Below, piece after piece: positions 33,251 to 43,840 of a stretch of DNA of 64,000 nt. A program made the translations under genes and the position numbers. Where the stretch lies: assembly GCA_009602735.1 (NCBI GenBank), contig WELA01002202.1, positions 60,770 through 124,769 of the forward strand, written 5' to 3'. The stretch's first letter is position 1; each line of letters starts with the position of its first letter. The notes below the pieces were generated by a model. The model saw only the letters and a list, made by a program, of their open reading frames with translations, was not told the origin of the DNA and did no database searches. This DNA comes from Mesotaenium endlicherianum (Eukaryota; Streptophyta; Zygnematophyceae; Zygnematales; Mesotaeniaceae).

Positions 33251-36200
33251 CAAGGTCAGTCAGTTTACTGGCCTTTGTATAATGTTTTTCAGTGAACCTC
33301 CTATAGTAGTTAGCCAACCTGATGAAGGATCTAATTTACAAGACAAACTGTGGTACAGGCCAGTCCCTTATGGTCTGGACCTTCTTAAGATCAACACTAA
33401 TGCCTTCGTTACTGACCATGTGTCCCAGGATTCCAATACTCTCCTTAAAGAAATCACACTTGGTCATCTTTGCATATATTTGATTCTTTCTTACGTGTCC
33501 ATCACAGTCTTCAGTTGTTCAACATGCTCAGCTTGAGTCTGAGAGAAAATTAGAATATCATCCAGAAAGACTTGCACAAACTTATCAAAGCAAGGTCTGA
33601 AATGTCATTCATAGCACCCATGAAGGTGGCAGGAGCATTAGTCAGTCCAAACGGCATCACATTGAACTCATAGCGTCCATATCGTGTGCGGAAAGCTGTC
33701 TTGTGTTCATCTCCTTCATCAACTCTGATTTGATGATGACCACTCTCGATATGTATCTTACTAGACACTTTAGCACCAAACAGGATATCAAGCAAGTCCT
33801 CGATTCTGGGTAAAGCATACTTGTTATATACTGTAACCCTGTTAAGAGCTCCGTAATCCACACATATTCGCATACTGCCATCTTTTTTTTTAACAAATAA
33901 GATGGGTGCACCATAAGGTGATGTATTGGAAGCAATATAACCATATTCCTCCAACTCTGCAATCTGTGTTCTTAACTCTTCACTCTCCATGTGAGACAAC
34001 CCATACGTGCGTTGCCAAGGCGGATGGCTCCCAGGTAGTAAATCAATCTTATAATCCACCTCCCTCCAAGGGGGCAGTCCTCGAGGCATGTTAAAAACAT
34101 CAGCATACTGAGCAACAATTTTTGCAGCAGTAGGGTGGTCGGGAGGGCTTACCTTCTTTTCGACCTCTTCTTCAGTTGGGGAGGTACCTCTTTTAGTAGC
34201 AGACAGAACATTCTGTCTTCCTTCTGGTTCCAACTTTTGATGAACTCCATTGCATTTAGCAATGTGCATCCTTCTAGAAGCCTCTTCTTTTCCTTCATTT
34301 GCCATCCATACAAGACAAGAGGAAGAGCACTGGTGGGTGCCAAGTTAGTCTGCCCATCACTGGCTCCTCTCACTTTAACAGTATCTCTGCTCCAACAAAC
34401 TTCAGCTTGATGTCTATTAAGCCAGGACCTGCCTAGGACGAGATCATAAAAGCCAGTGTTGAGTACCTCAAACGTAAGCGTTTCAGTTAGAACTGCAATA
34501 CCAGATACTAAGTGGACCTCAATAGGCTTGGTTATAATTTGTCCCGAAATACTTGAGGCATCTCCAATAAATATTTTTCTATTCCTTTGGGTGGTAGTAG
34601 GCAACCTTAGCCGCTTAACTAAGTCCTTATGGATGAAAGTATGTGAGGCCCCTCCGTGAACAAATGCCCTCACCTTCCTACCTGCAATCATACAATGCTG
34701 TAGAATAGAGAGGACTGACTTTTCCTGACTTTCGCATCATTCTCCTGACTTAGCAAAAAAATGTTGGACATCAGGTTGAACAAGACCATCCAGAGTGTGC
34801 ACTCTTTGCAGGTCTATATTGTTGATGGTCTCCTTTATCTGGTTGGCAGGCATGCATAGTGAATCCAATTTAGCAAGATTTATAATACCTGCTACGAGGG
34901 TAGTTAGTGACGACTCACTATCTCTAGCATCCTCACAGTCAGTAGACTGGATTACTGACTGTTGGTGTCTTTTACAAGCTGATCCCTTCTCTCAACCTTT
35001 GGGAGGTGCTTTCTAGGACACTGCTCTCTGTAGTGGCCCAACTCCTGGCAATGAAAGCAAATAGATTTTGCTGAGGCTGGTCTCGGCTTAGTCCTACCAC
35101 CACCTCTTTTATAGCCACCTCGAGAGTATCCCCCTCTCCCTCTAGACTGTATAGCATTGTACTCATACGCGTACTCATCACCGTGATCATCCTTAGCCTG
35201 GTCTCCTTCAATTGCATTGTAGGAACAATGTGGCTTTTTGACGGTCTTAGACACCAAAGCATTACTCTAGCGCTTGTGATTGAACTGCTGTTGATCCCAG
35301 GCATCAGCAACCTGGATCAAGTCAGCCAGTTTCTCATACTTCTTTTCGGCAAAATGACCTGAGACCTCGGGCTTCAAGCCATACCTGAAATGTGCTATCC
35401 TATAACGCTCGGGCAGTTCCGGCTGCTTCATCATGTTCTCCTGGAACTTTTGAGCAAACTCAGCAACTAAAGTGGTCTGCTTCAGTGTCAAGGAGATCAT
35501 TGCATAGATAGCTTTCTCCTGCTGATTGATGACCTCAAATTTTTCATGCAGTTTCTCGACAAACTCTACCCAAGTCGGGTCACCGAGTTGTTGAACCTTA
35601 CGCTCTTCTTTGCAATATAGCCACCAGTCTGCTGCACTGCCTTTCAGTAGAGCACCAATGTGCCTGACTTTCTTTTAGTCCTGCAGTTTTGGATAGTTCT
35701 CCAGCCACTGCTCAACATCAGCGAGAAACTTGATCAGGTTATACTTTTTATTTCCCTCAGGATCATAGTCCTCGAGAGGTTTTGGCTTAGGCTTACTAGG
35801 CCCTCTGCTACCACCTCCCGTGGTATAAGAACCCAGTTGGTCTCTGTCATGTAGCAAAGCCATCATGATCCTTCTGTCCTCCTGTTGGGACTGATACATG
35901 CTCGCCATTTGCGATTGCATTTGTACAAATAATGCTCCAATATCTACATTTTGAGTTGACAGCCTCGCAAACGCAGCAACAGTAGTAGCCTTCACTCGCT
36001 GAGTAGCATCCTCAACATTCCCTCTTGCTCCTGCAAGAGCTATTCCTGCCACATTCAGCCGGTCACAAATTTGACCTAAAGGCACATTGAGTTGTACAGC
36101 AGGAGGTGAGTTCAGACCGTTGGCCCTTTTTGCCATAAGCTCTTCGACAGTGCCCTCGTCCGCTGGTCGTTTCTCCCTCCTCTCTGCATCTTCAGCAACT

Positions 36201-36978
36201 TTTGCTTATCGTTTGGCTTCCAATCCGACTCTCTCCTCCTCAACCTGCTGCGCTGCCACTGCGGCAATAGCAGCTGCCTCATCTGCAGCCTCTCTAGCTG
36301 CAGTATCTGCCACTGCTTTGAAATAAGTACGGCTTCTCGCTACATGCCTTTTAGCCTGGTTCTTGACATTCTCGTTATCCTGGTTCTCCATGTCTCGGGA
36401 GTTGCTAGTTCAAGACCTTGTCCTTGCAATTGGTAAACTTATACATTAGCAAGGTTAGAAGACAGTTGGCATCGATGGCTTCTCGCCTTGGATTCAAATA
36501 TCTCTCAATAAGCTATACAAGAGAGTTGGCCTTGTTTCTAAATGCCGAGCTCGAGAGCAATCCTAGCATATGTACATGGAATTAGTTTTACCGTTCAACG
36601 GCAAGTGCGATGGCACCGCCTACCCGGGAGTTAACCACGTTGGTAGGACCTTGGTTAACCAAATCCACCGCCATCTCCCATCATCCCACATTGCCATCCA
36701 TCCTAGGGATGTCATCTGGCCATTCATCTAGCATATCACACTTAGATGCATATCTAGGCAGGTCGCTGCTACCGAGTACGGAAGTCAGCTGACTATCAAA
36801 GAATGTGTCAACAAGCTAACCTAAGTTGACTTAAGCCTGCTGCTCTTGGCTGAGTCATTAAACTGATGAGTATATAATGTCCAGCAGATTGAATATTGAC
36901 TAAAGTTCAGCAAGCTGAACTTGACTAATTATTATATATAAATGAATACTATATCTACCAATATACTGCTTCATTACA
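33251..36978 (-). mobile_element. old chromovirus (Ty3/gypsy), 5' half, nested in the DNMT element
   Basis: The other half of the fossil at 12986-17866. Read leftwards from 36978, it has a partial 5' LTR (36427-36978), gag (about 34950-36426; zinc knuckle CFHCQELGHYREQC) and pol from protease through reverse transcriptase (about 33251-34780; [15 protein letters not shown]). Its pol reading meets the other half across the young pair, although the two flanks do not match base for base at the junction. Broken, with more than ten interruptions over both halves. Confidence 0.9.
36427..36978 (-). repeat. 5' LTR of the old chromovirus, partial
   Basis: Similar to 12986-13701 from its CTTCATTACA outer end inwards. 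It passes directly into gag sequence at about 36427. DNMT-element coding sequence resumes at 36979. Confidence 0.85.
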
Positions 36979-37210
36979 AAAAAGGTGTTCCAGCGCCTGG
37001 AGAAATTTCAAATGACTCTGCATCCTGGAAAATGCAGGTTCTTTGAGGCCCATGTGCCATATCTAGGACATGAGATTAAGAACAATGCTATGTTCCCTCA
37101 GGCTATCAAGACTGAGGCTATCTACAAGATACCTGCTTTCACCATAGTATCTAAGCTAAAACCCATGCTAGGACTCAACAGGTACTATTGTAAGTTTATT
37201 AAGGATTAGA
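36979..37210 (+). pseudogene. reverse transcriptase of the DNMT element, second part
   Basis: Continues the reverse-transcriptase domain interrupted at 12986. It has VFQRLEKFQMTLHPGKCRFF and VPYLGHEI, the thumb-side 'L...KC.F......YLGH' pattern of Ty3 polymerases. The match of reading across the 24-kb insertion is the main evidence that both flanks are one element. Fossil. Confidence 0.85.
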
Positions 37211-37740
37211 GCAGAATCGCTAAATTCATAACAGAACTTCCGAGAAAAGATGTGCCTTTCATGTGGACGGAAGCCTAGGAGAAGGCCATGAACGAGCTAA
37301 AAGAAAGGCTGGTGACACCCCCACTCTTGCGAACGCCAAACTACACAAAGTCGTTCCACCTGCACACAGACTGGAGTCGTGTGGGAATTGGTGCAGTACT
37401 CACTCAAGTCAAAAGCTCTAAGGAGAAGTACGTGATAGCCTATGCTTCTCGCTCTAACAACTGAGCAAAAAGAAATTACTCATTCTATGAAGGAGAGTTA
37501 TTGGCAGTGGTGTGGGCTGTTGCACATTTCAGAGAGTATTTTTGGGGAAGGTCCTTCACGTTGATCACTGATCACTCGCCATCACTTTGGCTGATGAAGA
37601 ATGGTGACCTCACTGGAAAATTGGCTCGTTGGGCTCTTAAGCTATATGAGTACCAGATGACGGTAGTACATCGAGCAGGTGTGCTAAACAGTGATGTTGA
37701 TGGACTCAGCATGAATCCATACCCATCTTCAGACGACAGA
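37211..37740 (+). pseudogene. RNase H of the DNMT element
   Basis: FHLHTDWSRVGIGAVLTQ (about 37360-37410), ELLAVVWAVAHFREYFWG (about 37495-37550) and LITDHSPSLWLM are the acidic-residue blocks of Ty3 RNase H, which removes RNA from the hybrid. It is followed by a 'GVLNSDVDGLS' tail where other elements have N-ADALSR. Fossil, broken. Confidence 0.8.
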
Positions 37741-38880
37741 ATTGGAGCTCAAGAAGATGAAGACCTAAGCAACCTAGCAAAAATAGCCGCCGGCTTGGTC
37801 GAAATAGCTGAAATGATTATGTCAGGAGAAATCGAACCACTGCCGCTGTTCATTTTTAGAGATTTAAAAAATCAAGCTACTAAGCACTGGCTAAAGACAA
37901 GGTTTCACCTGGAGGGATTATATTTGAAAGAGAAGGACTAGGTGAGCCATCGTGCAAAACGGTTTTGCTGGAAACGCAATAACCTCATCAAATTTGAAGA
38001 GGATGGTGAAGAGAAGTTGGTGCCAAAACCTGCCACAAGGCGTGCCCTTGTGCAGGAAATGCATGAAAACACAGGCCACTATGGGGTCAAAAAGACATAC
38101 AATCTTTTAGAACTGCCTTTCTGGTGGAGGGGCATGAAGCAACAGTGTGAAGACATGGTCAAATCTTGCAAAAGTTGTGATTGCGTCAAAGCTGGATTCA
38201 CCCAACGACACCCACACTTGCATCCATTGCCAATCATGGGCCTAGGTTACCGTTGGAGCTGCGATCTCGCAAGTGAGCTACCGCTGTCAATGCGAGGTAA
38301 TAAATACATCATGGTTATAATTGAGCACTTCTCTGAGTGGATAGAGGTTGTGCCTCTGACTGCTAAGGAGAGTTTGGAGACCGCGGAAGCGCTCCTTAAC
38401 AATGTTATTGTGCGCCACGGAGCTCCAGCAGAATTGTCGACAGACCAAGGGTTTGAGTTCCAGGGGTTATCCTATAAAGTCTTGGACAAATGCTTCATTG
38501 ATCATTGCACTACGTCTAGAGATCATCCGCAAGCGGATAGATTAGCAAAACGGATAGTGCAAACTGTGAAGTCTGCACTGCGCAAATATTGTCTGGAACA
38601 TGACAAGCGCAATTGGGATCTGGCCCTATCATGGTTGGTAATGGGGTACAGATTCAGCATGCAAGCTGCGCTGGCAAATTATTTGCCATATCAAATTTTG
38701 TTTGGCAAAAGTCCAGTAGTACCCAGCAGTATCAAATGGGAGATTAACCAGGTGAAAGATCTGGACAGCCCTGAGGAACTGCTAATAGCTATGGTACGCC
38801 GCAAGGCGTTATTTGAATGCATGATGCCTGCTACATTGGACAATCTGAAAATTGCACAAAAGAGAGATACCCAGCGTTAA
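37741..38880 (+). pseudogene. integrase of the DNMT element
   Basis: The zinc-binding segment has HENTGHYGVKKTYNLL and CKSCDCVK (about 38070-38190). The catalytic core has CDLASELP (about 38262), STDQGFEF (about 38439) and HPQADRLAKRIVQT (about 38525), in the positions of the D-D-E triad. The domain ends in KIAQKRDTQR, the same kind of end seen in the unrelated fragment at 41340-41815. It would insert cDNA into chromosomes. Fossil, broken. Confidence 0.85.
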
Positions 38881-39290
38881 GATAGGGGATGGGGGTTACC
38901 GCCTAGCTGCAGATGACGTAGATCCAGGAAGAAGACTTTGTTTACAGAAAGCGGCAGACCAAGACAACTATCGACACCAGTTCAGGTGCAGTCATCTTGC
39001 GCGTAAAGCATGTGCTGGAAGGCTCAGACGGCAAAACCATAAGCGACCATGTGCAAAATCGCTCGTTGTGCCATTTGCCAAATATTGATCCCACTGTCAA
39101 GGTTGTGCCTGAGGAATTTGTGCCAGCCACGCCATGTGCCAACTGCAATTAGCTGGATGATCACGAGACAATAGTAGTTTGCAAACCTTCTGCATTGGGG
39201 ATGAAGAGATAATGGCAGAACGATGGAAATGTCTAGACTGCTTTGTTAAACCCCCCAGTTGCAAAGCTGGAAAATAAATAACTTTCTGCA
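38881..39290 (+). pseudogene. integrase C-terminal tail with PHD-finger-like end
   Basis: The sequence codes for GAVILRVKHVLEGSDGKT, HVQNRSLCHLPNIDPTV and VVPEEFVPATPCANC, then a short Cys-containing run and a NPPVAKLE-type end. This resembles the C-terminal tail of some algal and plant Ty3-type elements, where a PHD finger (C-x2-C ... VC ... W.C) follows the 'CHLPN-D' segment. PHD fingers read histone tails. The call rests on spacing and a few residues. Fossil, broken. Confidence 0.5.
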
Positions 39291-39310
39291 AAAAGGGCAG
39301 AGACGCCCCA

Positions 39311-39325
39311 GCTGAAAGGGAGGGG
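39311..39325 (+). promoter_or_regulatory. polypurine tract of the DNMT element
   Basis: GCTGAAAGGGAGGGG lies directly before the TGTAAGGG that opens the 3' LTR. This placement fixes the LTR start at 39326. Confidence 0.8.
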
Positions 39326-40881
39326 TGTAAGGGAAAAAGAGGGATGACAAACTTTTTGCAAAAAATGCCAAGTAGTGTAAAGGAACCATGGGAATGAGTC
39401 TGCTCAAAGCAAAAGCACCTCATGGTCACCCCCTTGCATCTGCTTCAGTGCAGGAAGACCAAAAATAGTTCAACCTCACAGCAGAATTGCACCGACACAC
39501 GTGTGAAGGGAAATCGACCAAGGCAAACGGCACGTGCAGAGCTGCACCGGCCTGTCGACCATGACAAAGTCCACACGTGAGAGGAGTCACCGACACATCG
39601 ACAAGGTCGACGGCACACGTGTTGGAAAGCCATACACGTGCTAGGGGACCGACACTATTAGGCACGGCAGCTGTCGCGGCTACTATCCATTTGACAGCGT
39701 TACACGCGTAACGCAAGTTACGACCCCCCAGGTACGGTAGTCAACGTTGACCACAAGTCCACTAATTGACCACCAACAGATCAACCTTGGCACAGGATAC
39801 GTGCAGATTGAAAAATAGGTTGACCCCGACCCTCAGGGGTGAAGCGGTGATTGACGGCCCAGTCAGCTGGACAGCTGACCAAGCCGAGGCGGCAAGATTG
39901 TATAGCTCAGCTGAGAAGCTGACATGGTCAAATGACCATGTGAAGACGCCCAGTCAGCTGCAAATTTGACTGTGCTACAGACATGCAGGCGTCATAAGGA
40001 GCACAAGCGCTGATTGGACGACGCTCTCAGTCGCTGGACTCGGGTCGAGGCTGCCACGACTTAAGCAGCCAGCCAAAGGGCGTGGGTCGCTAACGTCACA
40101 CAGCCTTGCATGCTAATTGAGGAGCTAAGACGACCGAGCGGTAAGCTCGAGGTTACATGTATGACTCGGTGGAAGAAGACGCGGCATGGAAACTCGCGAG
40201 GAAGAGAATCCCGCATGCGTGGTGCTTGGATAAGGCACGAGGGTTGCACGCACTCGCCTCATTCTTGCCACCCACATCTGCCACTGAAGCAAAAGGAGCG
40301 CAAGAGAGAGAAAGAGAGAGAGAAGGAAGAGAAGGGCGCAAAGAAGGAGTTCCCAAGGCCATAGGAGAGCCTAGGAAGCACGCTCCAACCGACGCTCGAA
40401 AGTTTCCCTTTTTGTGTATCAAAAAAAAAGGTTGGAGTAAGAAGATCCCAAGAAGCAAGAGCTTACATAATAGATTCTGCTAGGACTTCTAGCACATAGT
40501 TCAGATCAAACACCACAGGTGTGCGAGTTAGTTTCCAAGTTCTCAGAAGTCTCAGTTGTCGAATTGCTGTTAGCAAGAGCAGAATTTGCGTTTGAAGCTC
40601 TTAGTGAAGAACTGAGTGAGCTTAGCCGGCAGTGGAAACTGCTAAGGCAAGGCACTGGGCAAAGAGCTGAACTCAAACCTGCAGTAGAGTCATAAGTTTA
40701 GAGTTTTGTAAGCTGTCACTTTGTGAAGTTAAGCAAAAGTCTGAAAGGCAACTCTCTCTGAAACATTGATATTGCTGGTGCTATCTTGCTTAGATGTGAT
40801 TTCTGCACACTACAATTTATTCACTTGGTTAAGCCATCAACTTCGGCAAAAGCCAATTTGGAAGTAAGGCACTTCTGTTCT
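39326..40881 (+). repeat. 3' LTR of the DNMT element
   Basis: About 1.56 kb from TGTAAGGGAAAAAGAGG to GGCACTTCTGTTCT. The part from 39672 matches 3247-4490; the first 346 bp match 40882-41224. It holds clustered CACGTG-like boxes (for example CACACGTGT near 39496 and 39616, CACGTGC near 39530). The exact last base is uncertain. Confidence 0.8.
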
Positions 40882-41224
40882 TGTAAGAGGAAAAGAGGGA
40901 TGATAAAATTTTTGCAAGAATTGCCAAGTCCTGTAAAGGAACCATGGGAATGAGTTTGCGGAGAGCAAAAGCACCTCATGGTCACCCCTTTGCATTTCCT
41001 TCACTGCAGGAAGACCAAAAATGGTTCAACCTCACAGCAGAATTGCACCAACACACGTGCGAAGGGCAATCGACCAAGGCAATCGGCACGTGCAGAGCTG
41101 CACTGCCCAGTCGACCATGGCAAAGTCCACACGTGAGAGGAGTCACCGACACATCGACCAGGTCGACGGCACACGTGCTGGAAAGCCATACACGTGCCAG
41201 GGGACTGACACTGTTAGGCACGAC
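40882..41224 (+). repeat. second copy of the LTR's first 343 bp
   Basis: Starts TGTAAGAGGAAAAGAGGG immediately after the 3' LTR and matches 39326-39671 throughout, including the CACGTG-like boxes. It stops at GGCACGACA where flanking repeat sequence resumes. The left end of the element lacks exactly this part of the LTR. Confidence 0.8.
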
Positions 41225-41225
41225 A

Positions 41226-41290
41226 TTAGGTCTCGTTAATTATATAAAGTTTGGGCCTATTTTGGTGATTTTTTATAAGACAAACAATTT
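41226..41290 (+). repeat. unnamed repeat, direct copy (right part)
   Basis: TATAAAGTTTGGGCCTATTTTGGTGATTTTT resembles the reverse complement of about 2590-2640. It continues the repeat cut at 3246, marking the right edge of the large insertion. Confidence 0.6.
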
Positions 41291-41339
41291 TGAATGTGTC
41301 CCTTAGTAGCGCAACCATCTGAGCCAACTAATGTGAGGA

Positions 41340-41815
41340 CTCCAGAAGGCGTGACTATTGCGACGTGCAAGTTAAGCGGCTAAGTGGATACGTCGAGAGT
41401 AGACTGTGGTTGGCGATTGAGATAGACGTAATCCCGATTTCATAAGAAGGAATGAGAGGATGGTACGGGCCATTGCGTGTATGAGCATAACGCAAAGTGT
41501 CGCGGTGTTGAGCAATGGGCAAGTTAGCCGTAGCCATTGGCATGATGCGTTGGAACAAAAGCAATTGAGCGTGGATTTTGGTTTGCCAGCCTGATGATTG
41601 ACAGAGGAGTGTTAAGACGTCACTGCAGGGAGGAAGGAATGACGTCTGACAATCGTACAACAAAAATAAGGGAAGAACAAACACAAGGACGCTTGGCGGC
41701 TAAAGTTGTACCCCTTCAGTAATCGTGGAAGTGCAAGGTCCCAGTCTGAAACGGTGTGCTGAATGTGCTCATGCAGACTGCGTTTGACGATTTGGACCAT
41801 GCGTTCAGCAAGAGC
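41340..41815 (-). mobile_element. Ty3-type integrase C-terminal fragment
   Basis: Minus-strand sequence with ALAERMVQIVKRSLHEH, WDLALPRLLKGYNFSRQAS and, further on, IAQHRDTLRYAHTRNGPY. This is the integrase end of a Ty3-type element related to the DNMT lineage rather than the chromoviruses. No LTR is attached. Fossil, broken. Confidence 0.65.
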
Positions 41816-42790
41816 TGAATTGGATTCACTACGCATGCCTATGTAATGATACGAACAAAAAAGGTAGCTCAAGATACTTTGATCGCGCGCCAATTGTACT
41901 TTTACACATTCAAATCAACACTTTTGTTGCGTTTTGACGATGTGTCGCACGCGCCGCATCCGGCGACGTGCCAAATCGTTACAGTCCTCTCACCTACAAG
42001 TGTGCACGTCTCGGGCACTAAGGCCGCGGCGGTGTGAGGGACGTTGTTTTGGGATAGTGTCCTTTCTTCGTACAATTCGAAGATCGCCATACAATCGTAC
42101 CATCGACCATTCTCTCACCCTGAGCACCCTTGTCGGCCCTCCTTCGAGTTTGCGTTCTTGCATTTTGTTGAGCAGCGGCACCGTGACCGACCTGAACCAA
42201 ACCTCTCGCCAGTCGTCGTCCAACTTTGCTCGGTTGTGGAGAAGGGGACGACGTCGGGTTTTGATGGGGACGGGGACGGTGACGGAGCTGGTCCCGAACC
42301 TCCACGTTAGCAATGAGGGGCTTCAATACGACCCCCAACGACACCGATATGTTACAGATCTTGAACCCTGGTCTCCTGGACACGGTTGCGTATGTTTGCG
42401 CTCCGATACCAATGTAGCAATACAACCAAAAAGGTAACTTGAGGTACTTTGATCTCGCGCCAATTGTACTCATACACATTCAAACCGATACTTCCATTGC
42501 ATTTTGGCAATGTGTCGCATACGCCACATCCGCCCACATGGCAGATTGTTACAGCGTGACAACCAAATAGAGGAGACCATCAGCAATGTAGATCCCCAAA
42601 GAGTAAACACATTGGATGATCTTGTTCAATTTGATGTCCAACATTTCTTTGCTATATCGGGAGAACAATGCGAAATTCAAAAAGAGTCAGTCTGTCTTAT
42701 TCTATTGCATTGCATGATTACAAGTAGGAAGTGAAGGGTATTTGTTGACGGAGGACGTCACATTTTTTTATCCAAAAGGACTTAGTTGCG
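41816..42790 (+). mobile_element. chromovirus gag-pol junction fragment, split by a TRIM
   Basis: GATTCACTACGCATGCCT at about 41824-41840 and GAGGAGACCATCAGCAATGTAGA from 42570 match adjacent sequence of the main chromovirus family (20238-20290), and the match runs on into the protease start. The two pieces flank the miniature LTR element at 41842-42553. Fossil fragment. Confidence 0.7.
41842..42553 (-). mobile_element. miniature LTR element (TRIM)
   Basis: Two direct repeats of about 141 bp (41842-41983 and 42413-42553) share TGTA...AATACAA and CGCGCCAATTGTACT, and end GTTACA. Beside the right copy, the minus strand reads TGGTATCGGAGC (42400-42411), an initiator tRNA-Met primer site, so the element points left. 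The 429-bp interior codes for nothing recognisable. Flanking GCCTA and GCGTG are compatible with an imperfect 5-bp target duplication of the chromovirus sequence GCCTG. The size, primer site and lack of genes fit the TRIM class. Confidence 0.8.
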
Positions 42791-43060
42791 CTAATGAAAC
42801 TATCAGACGCTCCTGAATCAATGACTATGAGACATGAGCGGCCTAAGATGTAAGTCTCAATTGTCATACTTAAAGCCAAAGAAGCATTATGCATCACAAG
42901 CAATGTCCTCGCCTTGAGAGGAAAGTGGGAAATATGGAGGTACTTTACCGAAGTCCCATTTTGCATTGCCGAACCCGCACGAAAATGAGTGATTGGTTTG
43001 GACTTCTCGCGTTTGTGCATGAATGTAGCAATATAAATTGGTGCAAGACACTTGTGCATT
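42775..43060 (-). mobile_element. retropepsin fragment of another Ty3-type element
   Basis: The minus-strand stretch includes LIVIDSGASDSFISATK, a retropepsin active-site signature, preceded by ARTLLVMHNASLALSM. No neighbouring domains or LTRs can be linked to it. Fossil fragment. Confidence 0.55.
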
Positions 43061-43840
43061 TTTTGTAAGCGAGACGAGTGTGCATAACACTTTTCAAGGT
43101 TAGAATCATGCTGTTAAAAGTGCAAGAAAATGCAAGCATGGATGCACTCAAGTCTCGTAAACTTGTCAAAGCTCAACACTTGCATACCAATATATTCACA
43201 ACAAAATTTATTGATATCGGGTATGTCAGAGATAACAAAAATTGTTGGTGTATGTAAACAAACACTTTTCGCTCACTAAGTAGTGTTGTAAATAGCTCAG
43301 AAGGAGGCGCAGTGATTGGCTCCTGAGCTACTTCATTGGGACCAATCCTCAAATCCTTTCTTGAAGGACACTTTGTGGAGGTATGTCCCTGTTGGCCACA
43401 TGACAGGCCTCTAGAGGTCGCACGTGTTAGGCTGTCGATTATGGTCGGTCTGGTCTACTGGAGGGCGGCCAAGCTACTCTGAGCGCGTGCCCTAGCTAGC
43501 TCAACGTTCAGCCTAGGGCCATTTTAGCTCAGCTGTGCGCTAGCACTGTTGTGCGCGCACGGGACCTTCAGCAGCCGTCACCTACGTCGCCTTCGTTAGT
43601 CCCCTCTCGCTCTCTCTCAGCTAAGCTTGGATGTTAAAACTAGCTATAAGTCTAAACTTCGCTGGTCAGCCTTCACTTTTGACCAGCAAATCTTTGATGT
43701 ATACCTGGAATCTTCAATCACTGGCATTGTCTTGGGAGATCAGTGCAAGGTGCAAGCCGTTATAGAAGTCAGCGTGAGATTTATCATTTAGCTCCAAAGA
43801 TCGTGTGCTAGCCAAAGCGCACAAAACCGAGGGCCTGAAG
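43061..43840. other. no gene recognised
   Basis: Unassigned DNA. A short palindrome (AGCTCAG and CTGAGCT, about 43296-43330) and a CT-rich tract (about 43600-43620) are the only distinctive features. It might include worn LTR sequence, but I see no termini. Confidence 0.4.

Larger units (their letters stand above)
3247..41224 (+). mobile_element. old Ty3-type LTR element carrying a DNA methyltransferase domain (interrupted by nested insertions)
   Basis: A single plus-strand LTR element explains both flanks of a 24-kb nested insertion. Its parts, in order, are LTR sequence, gag with zinc knuckles, retropepsin, C5-cytosine DNA methyltransferase, a long linker, reverse transcriptase, RNase H, integrase, a PHD-like tail, a polypurine tract and an LTR. 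Integrase after RNase H is the Ty3/gypsy order. Without its insertions the element is about 12 kb, long for the family, mainly because of the methyltransferase and linker. It is clearly broken, with well over ten interruptions. Repeat sequence flanking both sides (3139-3246 and 41226-41290) marks its outer limits. It is the oldest layer here because every other insertion between these coordinates sits inside it. DNMT-bearing retrotransposons have been reported from dinoflagellates and charophyte algae; a land-plant case would be notable. Confidence 0.8.
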
